Notes: generated by a model from the letters alone, not told the origin. Numbered from the stretch's first letter, positions 46,049 through 55,354 are shown. The stretch is 64,000 bases of DNA from Hymenobacter sp. DG25B (GCF_000801315.1 NZ_CP010054.1:2914001-2978000), one strand, 5' to 3'. Program-made: numbers and translations.

Positions 46049-46378
46049 ATGTGGACTCTTATTGAGGGAATATGTATTGGGTTTCTAAATATCCCACCTC
46101 TCATGAAATATTTAGTAGCTCCTAGTATATTTTCTACCTTAGATGTAATACTAGTATATATAACTGCTTATTTCTCTCGAAAAAAACAGTTCAAGCAGGC
46201 AACTGCATTAGCCTTATCTGAGAACATGAATGAAGGAGAATTTGATGATCTTTTGAATCAATATATTACCCCAAGCCCCCCTTTTGGCATTGCAGTTATT
46301 ATGTTTGTAAGACAATATATAACTATTTCTGTTTTAGGCTTCATAATAAGCATCATTAAAAGCTATTTTTTTAGTTAA
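46049..46378 (+). CDS. Small AT-rich membrane protein, unknown
   Basis: 109 residues with a likely N-terminal re-entrant or membrane segment, a second hydrophobic stretch (SIFSTLDVILVYITAYF) and a C-terminal one (YITISVLGFIISIIKSYFF). The middle contains a charged stretch (ENMNEGEFDDLLNQY). No family recognised. Its base composition is much more AT-rich than any neighbour apart from the island at 4.1-5.2 kb, so recent acquisition is likely. Divergent from the ABC-F gene. Confidence 0.55.
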   Translation: MWTLIEGICIGFLNIPPLMKYLVAPSIFSTLDVILVYITAYFSRKKQFKQATALALSENMNEGEFDDLLNQYITPSPPFGIAVIMFVRQYITISVLGFIISIIKSYFFS

Positions 46379-46480
46379 ATCGTCTTATTAACAAAATTCG
46401 GTCGATAGCCTGTATTCCTAACACTGTGGATATTGAGTTAGGCACGCGTTATGAAAACGCAACTTTGTTTATAGTTTTTC

Positions 46481-47020
46481 ATGTATAAATACCTCCTGCC
46501 GCTCCCCCTCCTACTCACCTTCGCCAGCTGCCGTTCTACAGAACAGGAATCAGACAATGGCGGCACTACGGAAACCGTACCCGCCGCCGTGAAGGGCGAA
46601 GTTTCCACCACCGAAACCGTAGGCGAAACCGGCCGCAACCACGCCTACATCAAGCGCTTTTATCAGGACAAAGGCCGCTACTACGTCACTGCGGACTACA
46701 TCCAGTTCCTGAACGGCGAAGCGGCCATAGCCGCCGCCAGACGCAAAGGCGACGCTGAGCTGACTGTACAGAACGGTGACACTACCTATGCCATTTTCAA
46801 CGATTACTACATCGTGAATGACGATGCGCGCCAGCGCACTTTTCCGCTCAGCGAGCAGGCCGTTATCACTCTCTGGGACCGTACTACCGAATTGCAGCAG
46901 ACCACGATAACGCCTGCTCAATTACAGGCCAGAAACCCGGAGCTGCTCAGCGCCACGCCTTTTATCATCGAAACAAAGCAAGGCGTAGTAACCAGCCTGA
47001 CGGAGCAGTATATTCCTTAA
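46481..47020 (+). CDS. Putative lipoprotein, unknown
   Basis: 179 residues. Signal peptide with lipobox FASC (Cys about 17), then a Thr/Glu-rich linker and a compact domain (YVTADYIQFLNGEAAIAAA, YAIFNDYYIVNDD). No family recognised. A CAACTTTG box, one mismatch from consensus, lies about 25 bases upstream. It converges with the next lipoprotein gene (7-base gap). Confidence 0.7.
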   Translation: MYKYLLPLPLLLTFASCRSTEQESDNGGTTETVPAAVKGEVSTTETVGETGRNHAYIKRFYQDKGRYYVTADYIQFLNGEAAIAAARRKGDAELTVQNGDTTYAIFNDYYIVNDDARQRTFPLSEQAVITLWDRTTELQQTTITPAQLQARNPELLSATPFIIETKQGVVTSLTEQYIP

Positions 47021-47026
47021 ACCAGC

Positions 47027-47602
47027 CTAGCGGTTGTAGAGCACATCAAAGCGGCCATCTGTTAGCTCGATGGTGCGCCCGGCATTCGTCGTTTCGTCCA
47101 GGCGGCCTTCAAACGTACCGGATACGATGGATTGCACGGTATCTATTTTTGTAATAGTGATGGTAGTAGCCCCGTTGAGCAAACTCTGGTACGCAACCCC
47201 GCCGAATTCATTATCAGTGAAGGAAAGCTGATTATTTACGTGCCCGCCGTTGCTTTTTGGCACTGCCAGCCGGGCCGGATATACCCCTGGTCCCCCGAGA
47301 GAATCGACCGTAAGTACAAACGCCTGATTTAGGCGGGTGCCGGTGCGGTAGGCACTGATCTGTAAATTCAGCGTCCCATCGGGGTTGCGGTATGCGGAGG
47401 CCTCTACCTGGTTATCGGCGCAGCCGTAGATGCCGCACACCCGGCCGGCCGGTACCCACACCCCGCCAAACACCCGGAACCCCAGCGTCTCGGCGCCGGT
47501 AGTGGTAGCCGCCGGCAGCTCAGCCTTAGGGTCAGCGCCTGATTTTTTGCAGCTCTGGAAGGGCAGTGCAGCAAGCAGAACAAGGTAAGGCAGGATTTTC
47601 AT
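47027..47602 (-). CDS. Putative lipoprotein, unknown
   Basis: 191 residues, lipobox FQSC (Cys about 18). The mature part is beta-rich with the GCADNQVEASAYRNPDGTLN and GTFEGRLDETTNAGRTIEL segments, recalling DUF6252-type Bacteroidota lipoproteins, by general appearance only. Divergent from nothing; an inverted repeat (47627-47671) lies in front of it. Confidence 0.65.
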   Translation of the reverse strand: MKILPYLVLLAALPFQSCKKSGADPKAELPAATTTGAETLGFRVFGGVWVPAGRVCGIYGCADNQVEASAYRNPDGTLNLQISAYRTGTRLNQAFVLTVDSLGGPGVYPARLAVPKSNGGHVNNQLSFTDNEFGGVAYQSLLNGATTITITKIDTVQSIVSGTFEGRLDETTNAGRTIELTDGRFDVLYNR

Positions 47603-47626
47603 AGCGGTGATTTGAACCAGGTGCCC

Positions 47627-47671
47627 GCTGTTCCCATACGCTACGAAGTAAACGCAGCGTATGGGAACAGC
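47627..47671. repeat. 16-bp inverted repeat (possible terminator)
   Basis: Perfect arms 47627-47642/47656-47671 with a 13-base loop, no U-run. It lies between the amidase stop and the lipoprotein start on the same strand, so it could end amidase transcription or act in the lipoprotein leader. Confidence 0.55.
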
Positions 47672-47760
47672 AGACGCAGGCTTTCATTTCTGCGGCCTAG
47701 CACTTTCAAAGTGCGTAAATAGTGCCAAGATGATATGAATCGCAGAAATACAGGGCCACA

Positions 47761-49392
47761 TTAGCCCACAAACGGCTTGCGAAACTCTGGGGCCACCCGC
47801 TTCTTGGAGGCCTGCTCATAAGCATACGCCAGAGTCAGCAAGGCCGGCTCCTGATACGCGCCGGCCACAAACGACAGCCCAACCGGCAAGCCGTGGGCGT
47901 GGCCCATGGGCACGGTAATGTGCGGGTAACCAGCCATGGCGGCCGGGCCGGAAAAGCCCGGACCGGGCCAGTAGTCGCCGTTTATCAGGTCGATGCAGGG
48001 CGCGGGGGCGTTGGTAATGCCGATGATGGCAGTGAGCTTGTTGTCGCGCAGGATAGAGTCCAGGGCCTTGCGGGAGCCGTTCTGCGACTTGCTGAGGGCC
48101 GCTTTGTATTTGGGGCTATCCAGACCGTCCAGCTTCTCCGAGGCTTCCAGAATTTCCTGCTGGAAGAAAGGCATGGATTTGTCCTTGTTCTGCTTGTTGA
48201 AGGCAATAACATCGGCCAGGGTTTTCACGGGAGCCCCGGCAGTGGCCAGGTACTTGTTTACGCCGTCTTTGAACTCATACAAGAGCACGTCGTACTCGGC
48301 GGAGCCCAGCGGATCGGTCTGCTTTTGCACTTCTACTTCTACCACGGTGGCTCCCTGCGCTTTCAGGAATTCTACCGCCTCTTTCAGCAGCGCTACGGCA
48401 TCGTTGGTGCCGGTCAGGTGGCTTTTCTCTACCCCAATGCGCTTGCCTTTCAGGCCGTTGGCATCCAGGAATTTGGTATAGTCGGCCTGCAGCTTGCCGG
48501 CACTTTGCTGGGTTATGGGGTCGGCGGCATCGGGGCCGGCCAGAGCGGAGAGCAGAATGGCGGCGTCGCGGACGGTGCGCGTCATGGGGCCGGCCGTGTC
48601 CTGGCTGGCAGAAATGGGGATGATGCCCGTGCGGCTGAGCAGGCCCACCGTAGGTTTAATGCCCACCAGGCCACTGCAGGAAGACGGCGACACTACGGAA
48701 CCGTCGGTTTCGGTACCAATGGCTACGGCGCAGAGGTTGGCAGAGGCCGCCGCGCCCGAGCCGGCGCTGGAGCCGCTGGGGGTGCGGTCCAGAATATACG
48801 GGTTGCGGGTTTGGCCACCCACTGCGCTCCAGCCGCTGGTAGAGCGCGTGGAGCGGAAGTTGGCCCACTCGCTCAGGTTGGTTTTGCCCAGGATTACGGC
48901 CCCGGCTTCGCGCAGCTTCTTGATAATGAAGGCATCCTGCGAGGCTTTGTGGCCGGCCAGTGCCAGGGCCCCGGCGGTGGTGGGCTGCTGGTCGGCGGTG
49001 TTAATGTTGTCTTTCACCAGCACTGGAATGCCGTGCAGAGGGCCGCGCACTTTGCCGTTTTTGCGCTCCTGGTCCATCTGATCAGCAATTTTGAGGGCAT
49101 CGGGGTTGGTGATGAGCACGGAGCGCAGCGTGGGGCCGCTGCGGTCAATGGCCTCAATGCGCTTCAGATACAGCTCCGTAATTCCCCGCGAAGTGAGCTG
49201 GCCGCTGCCCATCTTCTCCTGCAGGTCGTTGATGGTGGCTTCCTGTAATTCAAAACTATCGGCGGCGTTGTCGGCCGCGTCGGGGGCGCCGGCCTTTTTT
49301 TCCTTGGTTTCCGGGGCGCAGGCACCCAACGAGAAAGTGGAAAGGGCTACACTGGCCAGGCCGCTATTACGCAGAAATATTCTTCGGTTCAT
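47761..49392 (-). CDS. Amidase-signature family enzyme, exported (Tat lipoprotein-like)
   Basis: 543 residues. The N-terminus MNRRIFLRNSGLASVAL has a twin-arginine motif and LGAC lipobox (Cys about 24), suggesting Tat export and lipidation. The amidase signature is complete: catalytic Lys in VLVKDNI, GTETDGSV for the cis-Ser, and the nucleophile Ser in PSGSSAGSGAA; SGLVGIKPT follows. It hydrolyses amide bonds of a periplasmic or surface substrate that cannot be inferred. Related enzymes are annotated as Asp-tRNA/Glu-tRNA amidotransferase-like, but the signal sequence excludes GatA. Confidence 0.88.
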   Translation of the reverse strand: MNRRIFLRNSGLASVALSTFSLGACAPETKEKKAGAPDAADNAADSFELQEATINDLQEKMGSGQLTSRGITELYLKRIEAIDRSGPTLRSVLITNPDALKIADQMDQERKNGKVRGPLHGIPVLVKDNINTADQQPTTAGALALAGHKASQDAFIIKKLREAGAVILGKTNLSEWANFRSTRSTSGWSAVGGQTRNPYILDRTPSGSSAGSGAAASANLCAVAIGTETDGSVVSPSSCSGLVGIKPTVGLLSRTGIIPISASQDTAGPMTRTVRDAAILLSALAGPDAADPITQQSAGKLQADYTKFLDANGLKGKRIGVEKSHLTGTNDAVALLKEAVEFLKAQGATVVEVEVQKQTDPLGSAEYDVLLYEFKDGVNKYLATAGAPVKTLADVIAFNKQNKDKSMPFFQQEILEASEKLDGLDSPKYKAALSKSQNGSRKALDSILRDNKLTAIIGITNAPAPCIDLINGDYWPGPGFSGPAAMAGYPHITVPMGHAHGLPVGLSFVAGAYQEPALLTLAYAYEQASKKRVAPEFRKPFVG

Positions 49393-49491
49393 TGGTCGAT
49401 TTTTGCTGGTAAGTTAGCCCTGTACATTGGACTTTTCCAGCGTTTTAGCAGGAATAAAAGACCCAGGAAAAATCTACTGCTGTGCGGCTTG

Positions 49492-49680
49492 CTACTGGCG
49501 CTTGGGCAGGCCGCTGCCGGCACTATCTGCTGGCGGTTTGAGACGATTGCGCTGGCACTTCTCCCCGCAGTATTTTACCGCTTCCCAGCTAGCCTGCCAC
49601 TTCTTGCGCCAGGCAAAGGGCCGGCCACAGGTTACACATATTTTAGTGGGCAGGTCGCTTTTACTGCGGGCTTTGGGCAT
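49492..49680 (-). CDS. DUF2256 small zinc-binding protein
   Basis: 62 residues. Pattern KICVTCGRPFAWRKKW...KYCGEKCQRNR: two Cys pairs (CxxC and CxxxC) as in DUF2256. Probably binds zinc; function unknown. It starts 2 bases beyond the stop of the AsmA-like gene on the same strand, suggesting cotranscription. Confidence 0.85.
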   Translation of the reverse strand: MPKARSKSDLPTKICVTCGRPFAWRKKWQASWEAVKYCGEKCQRNRLKPPADSAGSGLPKRQ

Positions 49681-49682
49681 GG

Positions 49683-51944
49683 TTATTTACTGCCTTCTAA
49701 CGATACCCGTTTGCTTTCCACCGGCTGTCCTCCCTTGCCCATGGCGGGCATTGTTTTCGGCGCGGGGGTGGCCTCACTCATCTTTTTGGCCAGCTTGTCC
49801 GGCACGCCCATGCTGTTCAGCATACCACTCACCAGCCCCTGCTGCCAGATAGCAAATACCGACATCCGCAGGTTGCGCTTCGATTGGATAGTGCCGGGCT
49901 TCAGGGCCTCATTACTTTGGCGGGGGTTATTGTCCCGGATAACCAGGGCATTGGCCACCTTAGAGCCAACTTTGGTTACCAACGTGGAGTGGGCCTCCCC
50001 TCCTTTCAGAGATAAAAAAGCCACTTTTAAATCAGAGTAAGCCGCTTTCATGGTACCCTCCACCCCCTGTCGGTCCACCACCATGGCAAAATCGACCTGC
50101 TTTACGCGGCCACTGGAAAATTTGAGTGAGCGGGATGATTCGGTAATCGAGTTCAGAATACTAAATGGTGCCGGACCAAACGTACCTACAATGCGGTGGC
50201 GGCCATTGGGCTGCAGCAAGGGAACATAGGCCGTGGCGCGCACAAAGCTGCGGCGCTGAAACCACGCACTGGCCTGCACTACAGCGGGCTGCGCGGCGCG
50301 GCCAGAGCCGGCTACAGTGTTAAGGTTGCGAATAGTGCCATTGAGCTGGGTAACGCTGGTGCGCGAAGGCTGCGGGCTGCGCAGGGCCCGGTACACAAAA
50401 AACAAATTGCCTTTCTGCAGCTGCAGCAGCCGGATATCTAGGGGGAAGGGCAGCTCCTTTAGTTTTTCGGGCGTTACCAGCGACGGTTTTTGGCTGATAG
50501 GGTAGCGCCCATCACCGGCCAGGTGCAGCAGCGGGTTTTGCACCACCAGCTTGCGGGCGCGCACCACGCCCTGGTGCTGAAGGGCAGCAAAGTTGAGCCC
50601 CGAGGCGCGCACCACCGGCACCTGCACCGTAATGTGCGACACTTGGTGGCCTTTGCGCCGGGCCATAGCAGCCAGCGGCATGGTAGGAGCCAGTTTTGTA
50701 CGGGTGATGGTCAGTTGCTGCTGCGCCGTGTTCAGCGTCAGCCCCTGATAAGTCAGCTTGTAATAAGGCGCATCAATAGCTACCGAGCCCGGCCCGGTGC
50801 TGAGCTGCCAGGAACGGGCATACAGCACCCGCGCGGGGTTGCGGGCACTGGCCGCATCTACCCGGATAGCCTTGCCCTGCAGCGACACGTTTTTGGCCTG
50901 TGGTGCCGTTGCCAGGCCTTTTACCTGCACTTTGGCGCCGGCCACCACCAGACTTTGCAGCGAAACCCGGGTAAGCGCCGACAGCAGCTGGTGCAAGGGC
51001 GCGGGAGAAACCCGCGGCGCTACCACTACTACCTCGGGACGCATGAGCCGCAGCGTATCGGCCTGGAACTGCTGCCGGGCTAGTTGGGCAGCCTGCAGCC
51101 CCGTGAGCACCAGTTGGGGCAGCTGCAGCGCTATGCGGGCTGTGCGGCTCTGTTGGTTGCTGATGGGCTGCAAGGGGATAATGCGCACAGAATCGACCTG
51201 CAGCTGCTGGGTTTGGGAGGTAAACCGGGTATGGGCCACCTGCACGCGGTGCCCGGCTGCGCGGGCCTGCAGGCCGACCAGCTGCAGCGCAAGCTGGGCG
51301 GCGTAGCCAATGCGCTGCGTATCAGCCGCGCCGGCCCGGCTCAGGAGAATATCCCGGGCCGAAAAGTCGCCTCTTTTTAAATGGATGGAGTCCTGTTGGC
51401 TGATTTGGTACGCCAGCTGCACCCGTTGTAAACCCAGGTAGCCCAGCCGCAGCCCCGGCACCCGCGTGGGCAAACGGGTATGCATTGACGCAGCGGCCTG
51501 TTCTGACGCGGGCCAGGCACCCGAATTCAACCGCACCGCGCTAATCAGCAAACTATCTATGGGCACCTGCTGCCGGCGTAGCAGCTGCCAGAGGCCCACG
51601 CCGGCCACGCGCACCCGGCCCACATCCAGCGTGAGGACGGGCAGCTTACTGGCCACGGCCGTACGGGTGCGCAGCCGAATGCCCTGCACATCGAGCACGC
51701 CGTGCCACAGATTAGTGTGCAGAGTGTTGATGTGCAGCTGGTAGCGGCCGTGGGTGCGGGCGGCTACTTCCTGCTCGGCTTTGCGGCGTAACCAGGGGTC
51801 CAGGGCCAGCAGCAGAATGCCCACTAACACTGCCAGCACCACCAGAATCAGTCCCAGCCATTGCCACCATGCCCAGCGGCGGCGCGGCTCAGCCGGCCTG
51901 GGCGCGGGGGTATTTTTCAGAAATACAGGGGCAGAATCAAACAC
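49683..51944 (-). CDS. AsmA/DUF748-like envelope protein
   Basis: 753 residues from GTG 51944 (reads FDSAPVFLKNTP after the start); the open frame to 52139 adds 65 residues rich in Arg/Ala that look non-conserved. One membrane helix (WLGLILVVLAVLVGILLLAL, about residues 32-51 of the shorter form) is followed by repeated beta-strand-rich segments (VLDVQGIRLRTRT, LTLDVGRVRVAGVGLW), the pattern of AsmA/DUF748 proteins that bridge the inner and outer membranes. It probably helps outer-membrane lipid transport or assembly. It shares a transcript direction with DUF2256. Confidence 0.7.
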   Translation of the reverse strand: MFDSAPVFLKNTPAPRPAEPRRRWAWWQWLGLILVVLAVLVGILLLALDPWLRRKAEQEVAARTHGRYQLHINTLHTNLWHGVLDVQGIRLRTRTAVASKLPVLTLDVGRVRVAGVGLWQLLRRQQVPIDSLLISAVRLNSGAWPASEQAAASMHTRLPTRVPGLRLGYLGLQRVQLAYQISQQDSIHLKRGDFSARDILLSRAGAADTQRIGYAAQLALQLVGLQARAAGHRVQVAHTRFTSQTQQLQVDSVRIIPLQPISNQQSRTARIALQLPQLVLTGLQAAQLARQQFQADTLRLMRPEVVVVAPRVSPAPLHQLLSALTRVSLQSLVVAGAKVQVKGLATAPQAKNVSLQGKAIRVDAASARNPARVLYARSWQLSTGPGSVAIDAPYYKLTYQGLTLNTAQQQLTITRTKLAPTMPLAAMARRKGHQVSHITVQVPVVRASGLNFAALQHQGVVRARKLVVQNPLLHLAGDGRYPISQKPSLVTPEKLKELPFPLDIRLLQLQKGNLFFVYRALRSPQPSRTSVTQLNGTIRNLNTVAGSGRAAQPAVVQASAWFQRRSFVRATAYVPLLQPNGRHRIVGTFGPAPFSILNSITESSRSLKFSSGRVKQVDFAMVVDRQGVEGTMKAAYSDLKVAFLSLKGGEAHSTLVTKVGSKVANALVIRDNNPRQSNEALKPGTIQSKRNLRMSVFAIWQQGLVSGMLNSMGVPDKLAKKMSEATPAPKTMPAMGKGGQPVESKRVSLEGSK

Positions 51945-52410
51945 AGATAACGGACCGGCAGCAGAGAGTCGAAAACAAAGCCCCGGCACTAGCCGGCAGC
52001 GGCAGGTAATCAACGAAAGGAAGGCCTGAAGGTTTGCACCCAGCACGTTGCGCTTACGCCCGGCCTGCCCTGGCGCCCCGCGGGAAGCCCTGCCGGCACT
52101 GCCTGGCGCTACCGGCAGGGCAATGCTGCGCTTTGCCACGCCGCAACGCCTACCTTAGCACTCAGGCAGCACCCGGCTTATACCATTCCGGGCAGGCAGC
52201 GGTTTTAGTGGAAGCCGGAAACCGGGCCTGGCGCACACGGTCTTAATTTTTCTTTAGCGGCCGCCGCGCCCAGCCGTATGCTGCCTAAGGCTGGATGAAC
52301 TTCCGGCAGCACAATTCTGCTCCCCGCAAGTTTTAATTATCCGTAGCGCTGCATATTGCCTTATTGTTGCTTTTATTCGATTGTTGAATTCTGTGTATGC
52401 TCCGAATCTA

Positions 52411-53061
52411 ATGGCCGTTTCAGTTCCAACTCCCTGGCAGGAAAGACGTTCTAAACAGGCGCCGGCAGTTCCCTCCGCTGCCGCCAACCGCCCGATGCTC
52501 GCCATAACTTCCCTGCTAAACCCGCAAAGCGCGGCCCGCATCAATACCATCATCAAAAGCCTGGAGGCGGAGTTTGGGCTGGATGACGTGCAGGCCACGC
52601 CCGACCCCCACATTACTTACCAGCTGGCCGGAGTGCGCAAGTTGTCTATGCTGAAAGCGGTGCTGCAGGACGTAGCCCGCCATACCCAGCCTTTTTCCGC
52701 TTTCACCACCGGCCTAGGCGTGTTTCCGGGCCCTAACCCGGTTATTTACATTCCGGTGCTGCGCTGCGATGCCCTCAACGACCTGCACCGGCGCATCTTA
52801 AAAGCCACCGCGCCGCTCTGCCTGCGCACCGATAAGTTCAGCGGGCCCGACTGCTGGCTACCGCATATTTCCCTGGCCCTGCACGATACCACCCCCGATT
52901 TGCTGGGCCCGGTGCTGCAGTACCTCAATCAGCAAACCTTCAACCTGCGTCTCACCATTAACAACCTCACCATTCTGCGGCAGGAAGGCGACTTATTTGT
53001 GCAGGAAAAAAACTTTTCCTTTGCCGGCCACAAGCAGCATAAAACGCCGCTGCTGTTTTAA
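52411..53061 (+). CDS. 2H phosphoesterase (2'-5' RNA ligase-like)
   Basis: 216 residues from ATG 52411; TTG 52381 is also in frame. It has the two HxT/S motifs, PHITYQ (about 66-71) and PHISLAL (about 154), spaced as in 2H phosphoesterases/LigT. These enzymes open or form 2',3'-cyclic phosphates in RNA or nucleotides. The physiological substrate is unknown. Confidence 0.82.
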   Translation: MAVSVPTPWQERRSKQAPAVPSAAANRPMLAITSLLNPQSAARINTIIKSLEAEFGLDDVQATPDPHITYQLAGVRKLSMLKAVLQDVARHTQPFSAFTTGLGVFPGPNPVIYIPVLRCDALNDLHRRILKATAPLCLRTDKFSGPDCWLPHISLALHDTTPDLLGPVLQYLNQQTFNLRLTINNLTILRQEGDLFVQEKNFSFAGHKQHKTPLLF

Positions 53062-53154
53062 AACCACACAAGTCCGGTAGATTTTGCCGCCCGGCTGCGG
53101 TAATCTGCCCCTCCCCTCCGACCTTTACCCGCTCCAACCACCTTTCTCTTCTCT

Positions 53155-53613
53155 ATGTATCAAATCGTACTTCTGCTGCACTCCTGGACGCGCTGGCTGG
53201 TGCTCATTTTTGGCCTGATTGCTATTTTCCGTGCCCTGGGTGGCTGGCAGGGCCGCCGCCCCTGGACCGGGGCCGATAATGGCATGGGCGCCTCTTTTGT
53301 GGGCTCCATGCACCTGCAGCTGCTCCTGGGCCTGATTCTGTACATCACTGGCCCCCTCGGCATGAAAGCTTTTGAAGCGGGCAGCGCCGTGATGAAAGAC
53401 CCCGGCAGCCGTTTCTGGGCCGTAGAGCATCTGGTAGGCATGCTGCTGGCCGTCATCTGCGCGCAGGTGGGCCGGACGCTCTCCAAAAAAGCCACCGACC
53501 CCGTGCTGAAGCACAAGAAGGCCTTCACCTGGTTTCTGATTGCGCTGCTGCTGGTGCTGGTGATGATTCCGTGGGGCATCTGGAACCCGGCCCGCCCACT
53601 ATTCCGCTTTTAG
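53155..53613 (+). CDS. Four-helix membrane protein, possible b-type cytochrome
   Basis: 152 residues, four hydrophobic helices. Membrane-helix histidines occur in LLLHSWTRW, GSMHLQLLLG, and AVEHLVGML, which could bind heme as in cytochrome b561-like proteins; this is inference. A short Lys-rich loop (LKHKKAF) precedes the last helix. The gene is flanked by an RNA ligase-like gene and a small unknown gene, so context does not help. The terminator at 53642 closes it. Confidence 0.7.
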   Translation: MYQIVLLLHSWTRWLVLIFGLIAIFRALGGWQGRRPWTGADNGMGASFVGSMHLQLLLGLILYITGPLGMKAFEAGSAVMKDPGSRFWAVEHLVGMLLAVICAQVGRTLSKKATDPVLKHKKAFTWFLIALLLVLVMIPWGIWNPARPLFRF

Positions 53614-53641
53614 CAAATAGTATATTTCGTGGCCGCTTACC

Positions 53642-53685
53642 AAGAGTTCTGCCAGTTTCAACTGCGCAGAACTCTTTTGTTTTTC
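53642..53685 (+). terminator. Intrinsic terminator after the membrane protein gene
   Basis: 11-bp perfect stem 53642-53652/53666-53676 with a 13-base loop, followed by TTGTTTTT. Confidence 0.8.
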
Positions 53686-53763
53686 AGGTAGTTGCATTTA
53701 AAACAACGCACTAAATATATTTTATAAGATATATTATCTGTTTATAATTATAAGCAATGTCCC

Positions 53764-53771
53764 TATCTTTA
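53764..53771 (+). promoter_or_regulatory. Promoter -7 box of the 59-aa gene
   Basis: TATCTTTA in an AT-rich 240-base leader, with an upstream TTTA at about 18 bases. It is 85 bases before ATG 53857. Confidence 0.4.
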
Positions 53772-53856
53772 GCCCCCCCGTATACAGCAGTAATATATTG
53801 CTGCAAAGTGCCTTTTGTAGCTTCTCTTCTAATCCTTGCCAGTCTCTCTATCCATC

Positions 53857-54036
53857 ATGGTTACTAAATCCCGGTATTCCCCCGAGGAGTTCCAGCAACA
53901 CATGGTTGTTCGGATCAGGGAATTGGAAAAGCACAAGGATGCCCGTTCCTATACACTTATGTTAGCGGTGCTGCGCCAAAACCTATTGGACATGCAGCGG
54001 GAAGCCAGCCCTATAACCCGTTCCAAACCTGCCTGA
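53857..54036 (+). CDS. Small soluble protein, unknown
   Basis: 59 residues from ATG 53857 (MVTKSRYSPEEFQQHMVV); TTG 53836 is an alternative start. It is a short, mostly helical basic protein (IRELEKHKDARSYTLMLAVL) with no recognised family. A strong bidirectional terminator follows 9 bases after its stop, which supports it being a real gene. Confidence 0.6.
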   Translation: MVTKSRYSPEEFQQHMVVRIRELEKHKDARSYTLMLAVLRQNLLDMQREASPITRSKPA

Positions 54037-54045
54037 TGCCGCAGG

Positions 54046-54102
54046 CTACGGATCTAAAAAAGGCCCGCTACTTCAGGTAGCGGGCCTTTTTTAGATCCGT
54101 AG
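54046..54102. terminator. Long-arm bidirectional terminator
   Basis: Perfect 26-bp arms 54046-54071/54077-54102 with a 5-base loop. The core GGCCCGCTAC stem has T-runs on both strands, and pairing continues a further 10 bases outside the U-tract. It lies between convergent genes (53857+ and SDR-). Confidence 0.85.
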
Positions 54103-54105
54103 AGT

Positions 54106-54867
54106 TTAAAGCGAGTAGCCGCCGGAGGCTTCTATACGCTGGGCATTTACCCAACCGGCATCTTCTGAGCACAGGAAGGCCACAATGCCGCCAATGTCTT
54201 CCGGCTCACCAATGCGGCCCAGCGCTGTTTGAGAAGCCATATAGCCCTCCAATTGCGGGTGCGCCTGGCGGGCAGCAGCCGTAAAATCGGTTTTAATGAT
54301 GCCCGGCGCCACCACATTGGCCCGGATTCCGCGGCTGCCCAATTCCTTGGCCAGGTAGCGCGTCAGGATTTCCACGGCGCCTTTCATGGAGGCATACGCC
54401 GCGTAGCCGGGGGCCGTGAAGCGCGCCAGCCCAGTGGAGAAATTCACAATGCCGCCGCCATCAGCCAGCAAGGACAGCAGGTTCTGGGTCAGAAAGTACA
54501 CGCCTTTGAAGTGCACATTCATCAGGTGGTCGAAAGACTCTTCCGTGGTTTGCGCAAAGGGTGAAGGCGCATCGTGGCCGGCGTTGTTTACCAGAAAATC
54601 AAAGTTTTCACGGTTCCACTTCTGCTGCAGATGTTGGGCTATAGTCTCTTTGAAAGCCGGAAAGGAGGCGCTCTGGCTTACATCCAGCGGCAGCGCCACG
54701 GCCTGACGGCCCAGCGCTTCAATCTCGGCCACTACGGCCTGTGCTTCTGCCTCCTTGTTGCGGTAGGTCAGGATAAGGTCATGGCCGGCTTGCGCCAGGC
54801 GGAGGGCGGTGTTTTTGCCCAGTCCGCGGCTGGCACCAGTTACGAGGGCTATTTTGTTTGTGCTCAT
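54106..54867 (-). CDS. SDR-family oxidoreductase
   Basis: 253 residues from ATG 54867 (MSTNKIALVTGASRGLG). It has the classical SDR motifs: TGASRGLG cofactor loop, NNAGHD, catalytic Ser in NFSTG and YASMK catalytic Tyr/Lys, then a C-terminal VNAQRIEASGGYSL that resembles the 3-oxoacyl-ACP reductase family. Substrate unknown. A GAACTTTG box (54899-54892) precedes the gene. It lies downstream of the araC-type regulator gene on the same strand. Confidence 0.9.
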   Translation of the reverse strand: MSTNKIALVTGASRGLGKNTALRLAQAGHDLILTYRNKEAEAQAVVAEIEALGRQAVALPLDVSQSASFPAFKETIAQHLQQKWNRENFDFLVNNAGHDAPSPFAQTTEESFDHLMNVHFKGVYFLTQNLLSLLADGGGIVNFSTGLARFTAPGYAAYASMKGAVEILTRYLAKELGSRGIRANVVAPGIIKTDFTAAARQAHPQLEGYMASQTALGRIGEPEDIGGIVAFLCSEDAGWVNAQRIEASGGYSL

Positions 54868-54937
54868 CGGTTCTTTGCTTAGTTGATGCTGCAAAGTTCA
54901 TCTATGGTGCCGATGATGTTCTGGTGAGAAGCTCCGA

Positions 54938-55354
54938 TTAAATGGTGACAGTTTCCGTTTTTTCAGTTCGCAGTGCTTCCCATAGCTGCTCCCGGTACTG
55001 CTTGGGCGTGGTGCCGGCAAAGCGCTTGAAGAACTTAGTAAAGTTGGAAGGATCGTAGGTGAGGCGGGCGGCTATTTCGGCAATGGGCAGCGCCGGGTCC
55101 TGCAGCAGCCGTTGCGCCACTTCCAGAATGCGCTGCTCAAAGAAATGGCAGGGCGAGTGGCCGGTGGTGAGCTTGATGGTATTGCTCAGGTGCGTGGGGT
55201 GAATGTGCAGCCGGTCGGCCAGGTCGCGCACTTCCAGCATTTCCGTGGCGCGGCCGGCTTCCACGTCGGCCACGTGCTGATCTACTTCGCGCAGAAACTC
55301 CGCCGTTATTTCGTGCTGGCGGGCCAGAATTTTCTTGGGAATGGACGTGGGCAT
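54938..55354 (-). CDS. AraC-family transcriptional regulator (HTH only)
   Basis: 138 residues. Two helix-turn-helix motifs of the AraC type: DLADRLHIHPTHLSNTIKLTTG and IAEIAARLTYDPSNFTKFFKRFAG, with no ligand-binding domain. It is 70 bases upstream of the SDR gene, in the same direction, and may control it. Short stand-alone AraC proteins are common in the phylum. Confidence 0.88.
   Translation of the reverse strand: MPTSIPKKILARQHEITAEFLREVDQHVADVEAGRATEMLEVRDLADRLHIHPTHLSNTIKLTTGHSPCHFFEQRILEVAQRLLQDPALPIAEIAARLTYDPSNFTKFFKRFAGTTPKQYREQLWEALRTEKTETVTI

Noticed and set aside
46049..46378. AT-rich small gene as a toxin-antitoxin component
   Set aside because: No partner gene of fitting size or orientation and no recognisable toxin motif.
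47893..49248. 451-residue open frame on the plus strand opposite the amidase gene
   Set aside because: Lies entirely antisense to the amidase gene with its complete catalytic motifs; composition is Gly/Arg/Val-rich without any conserved motif. It is a high-GC shadow frame.
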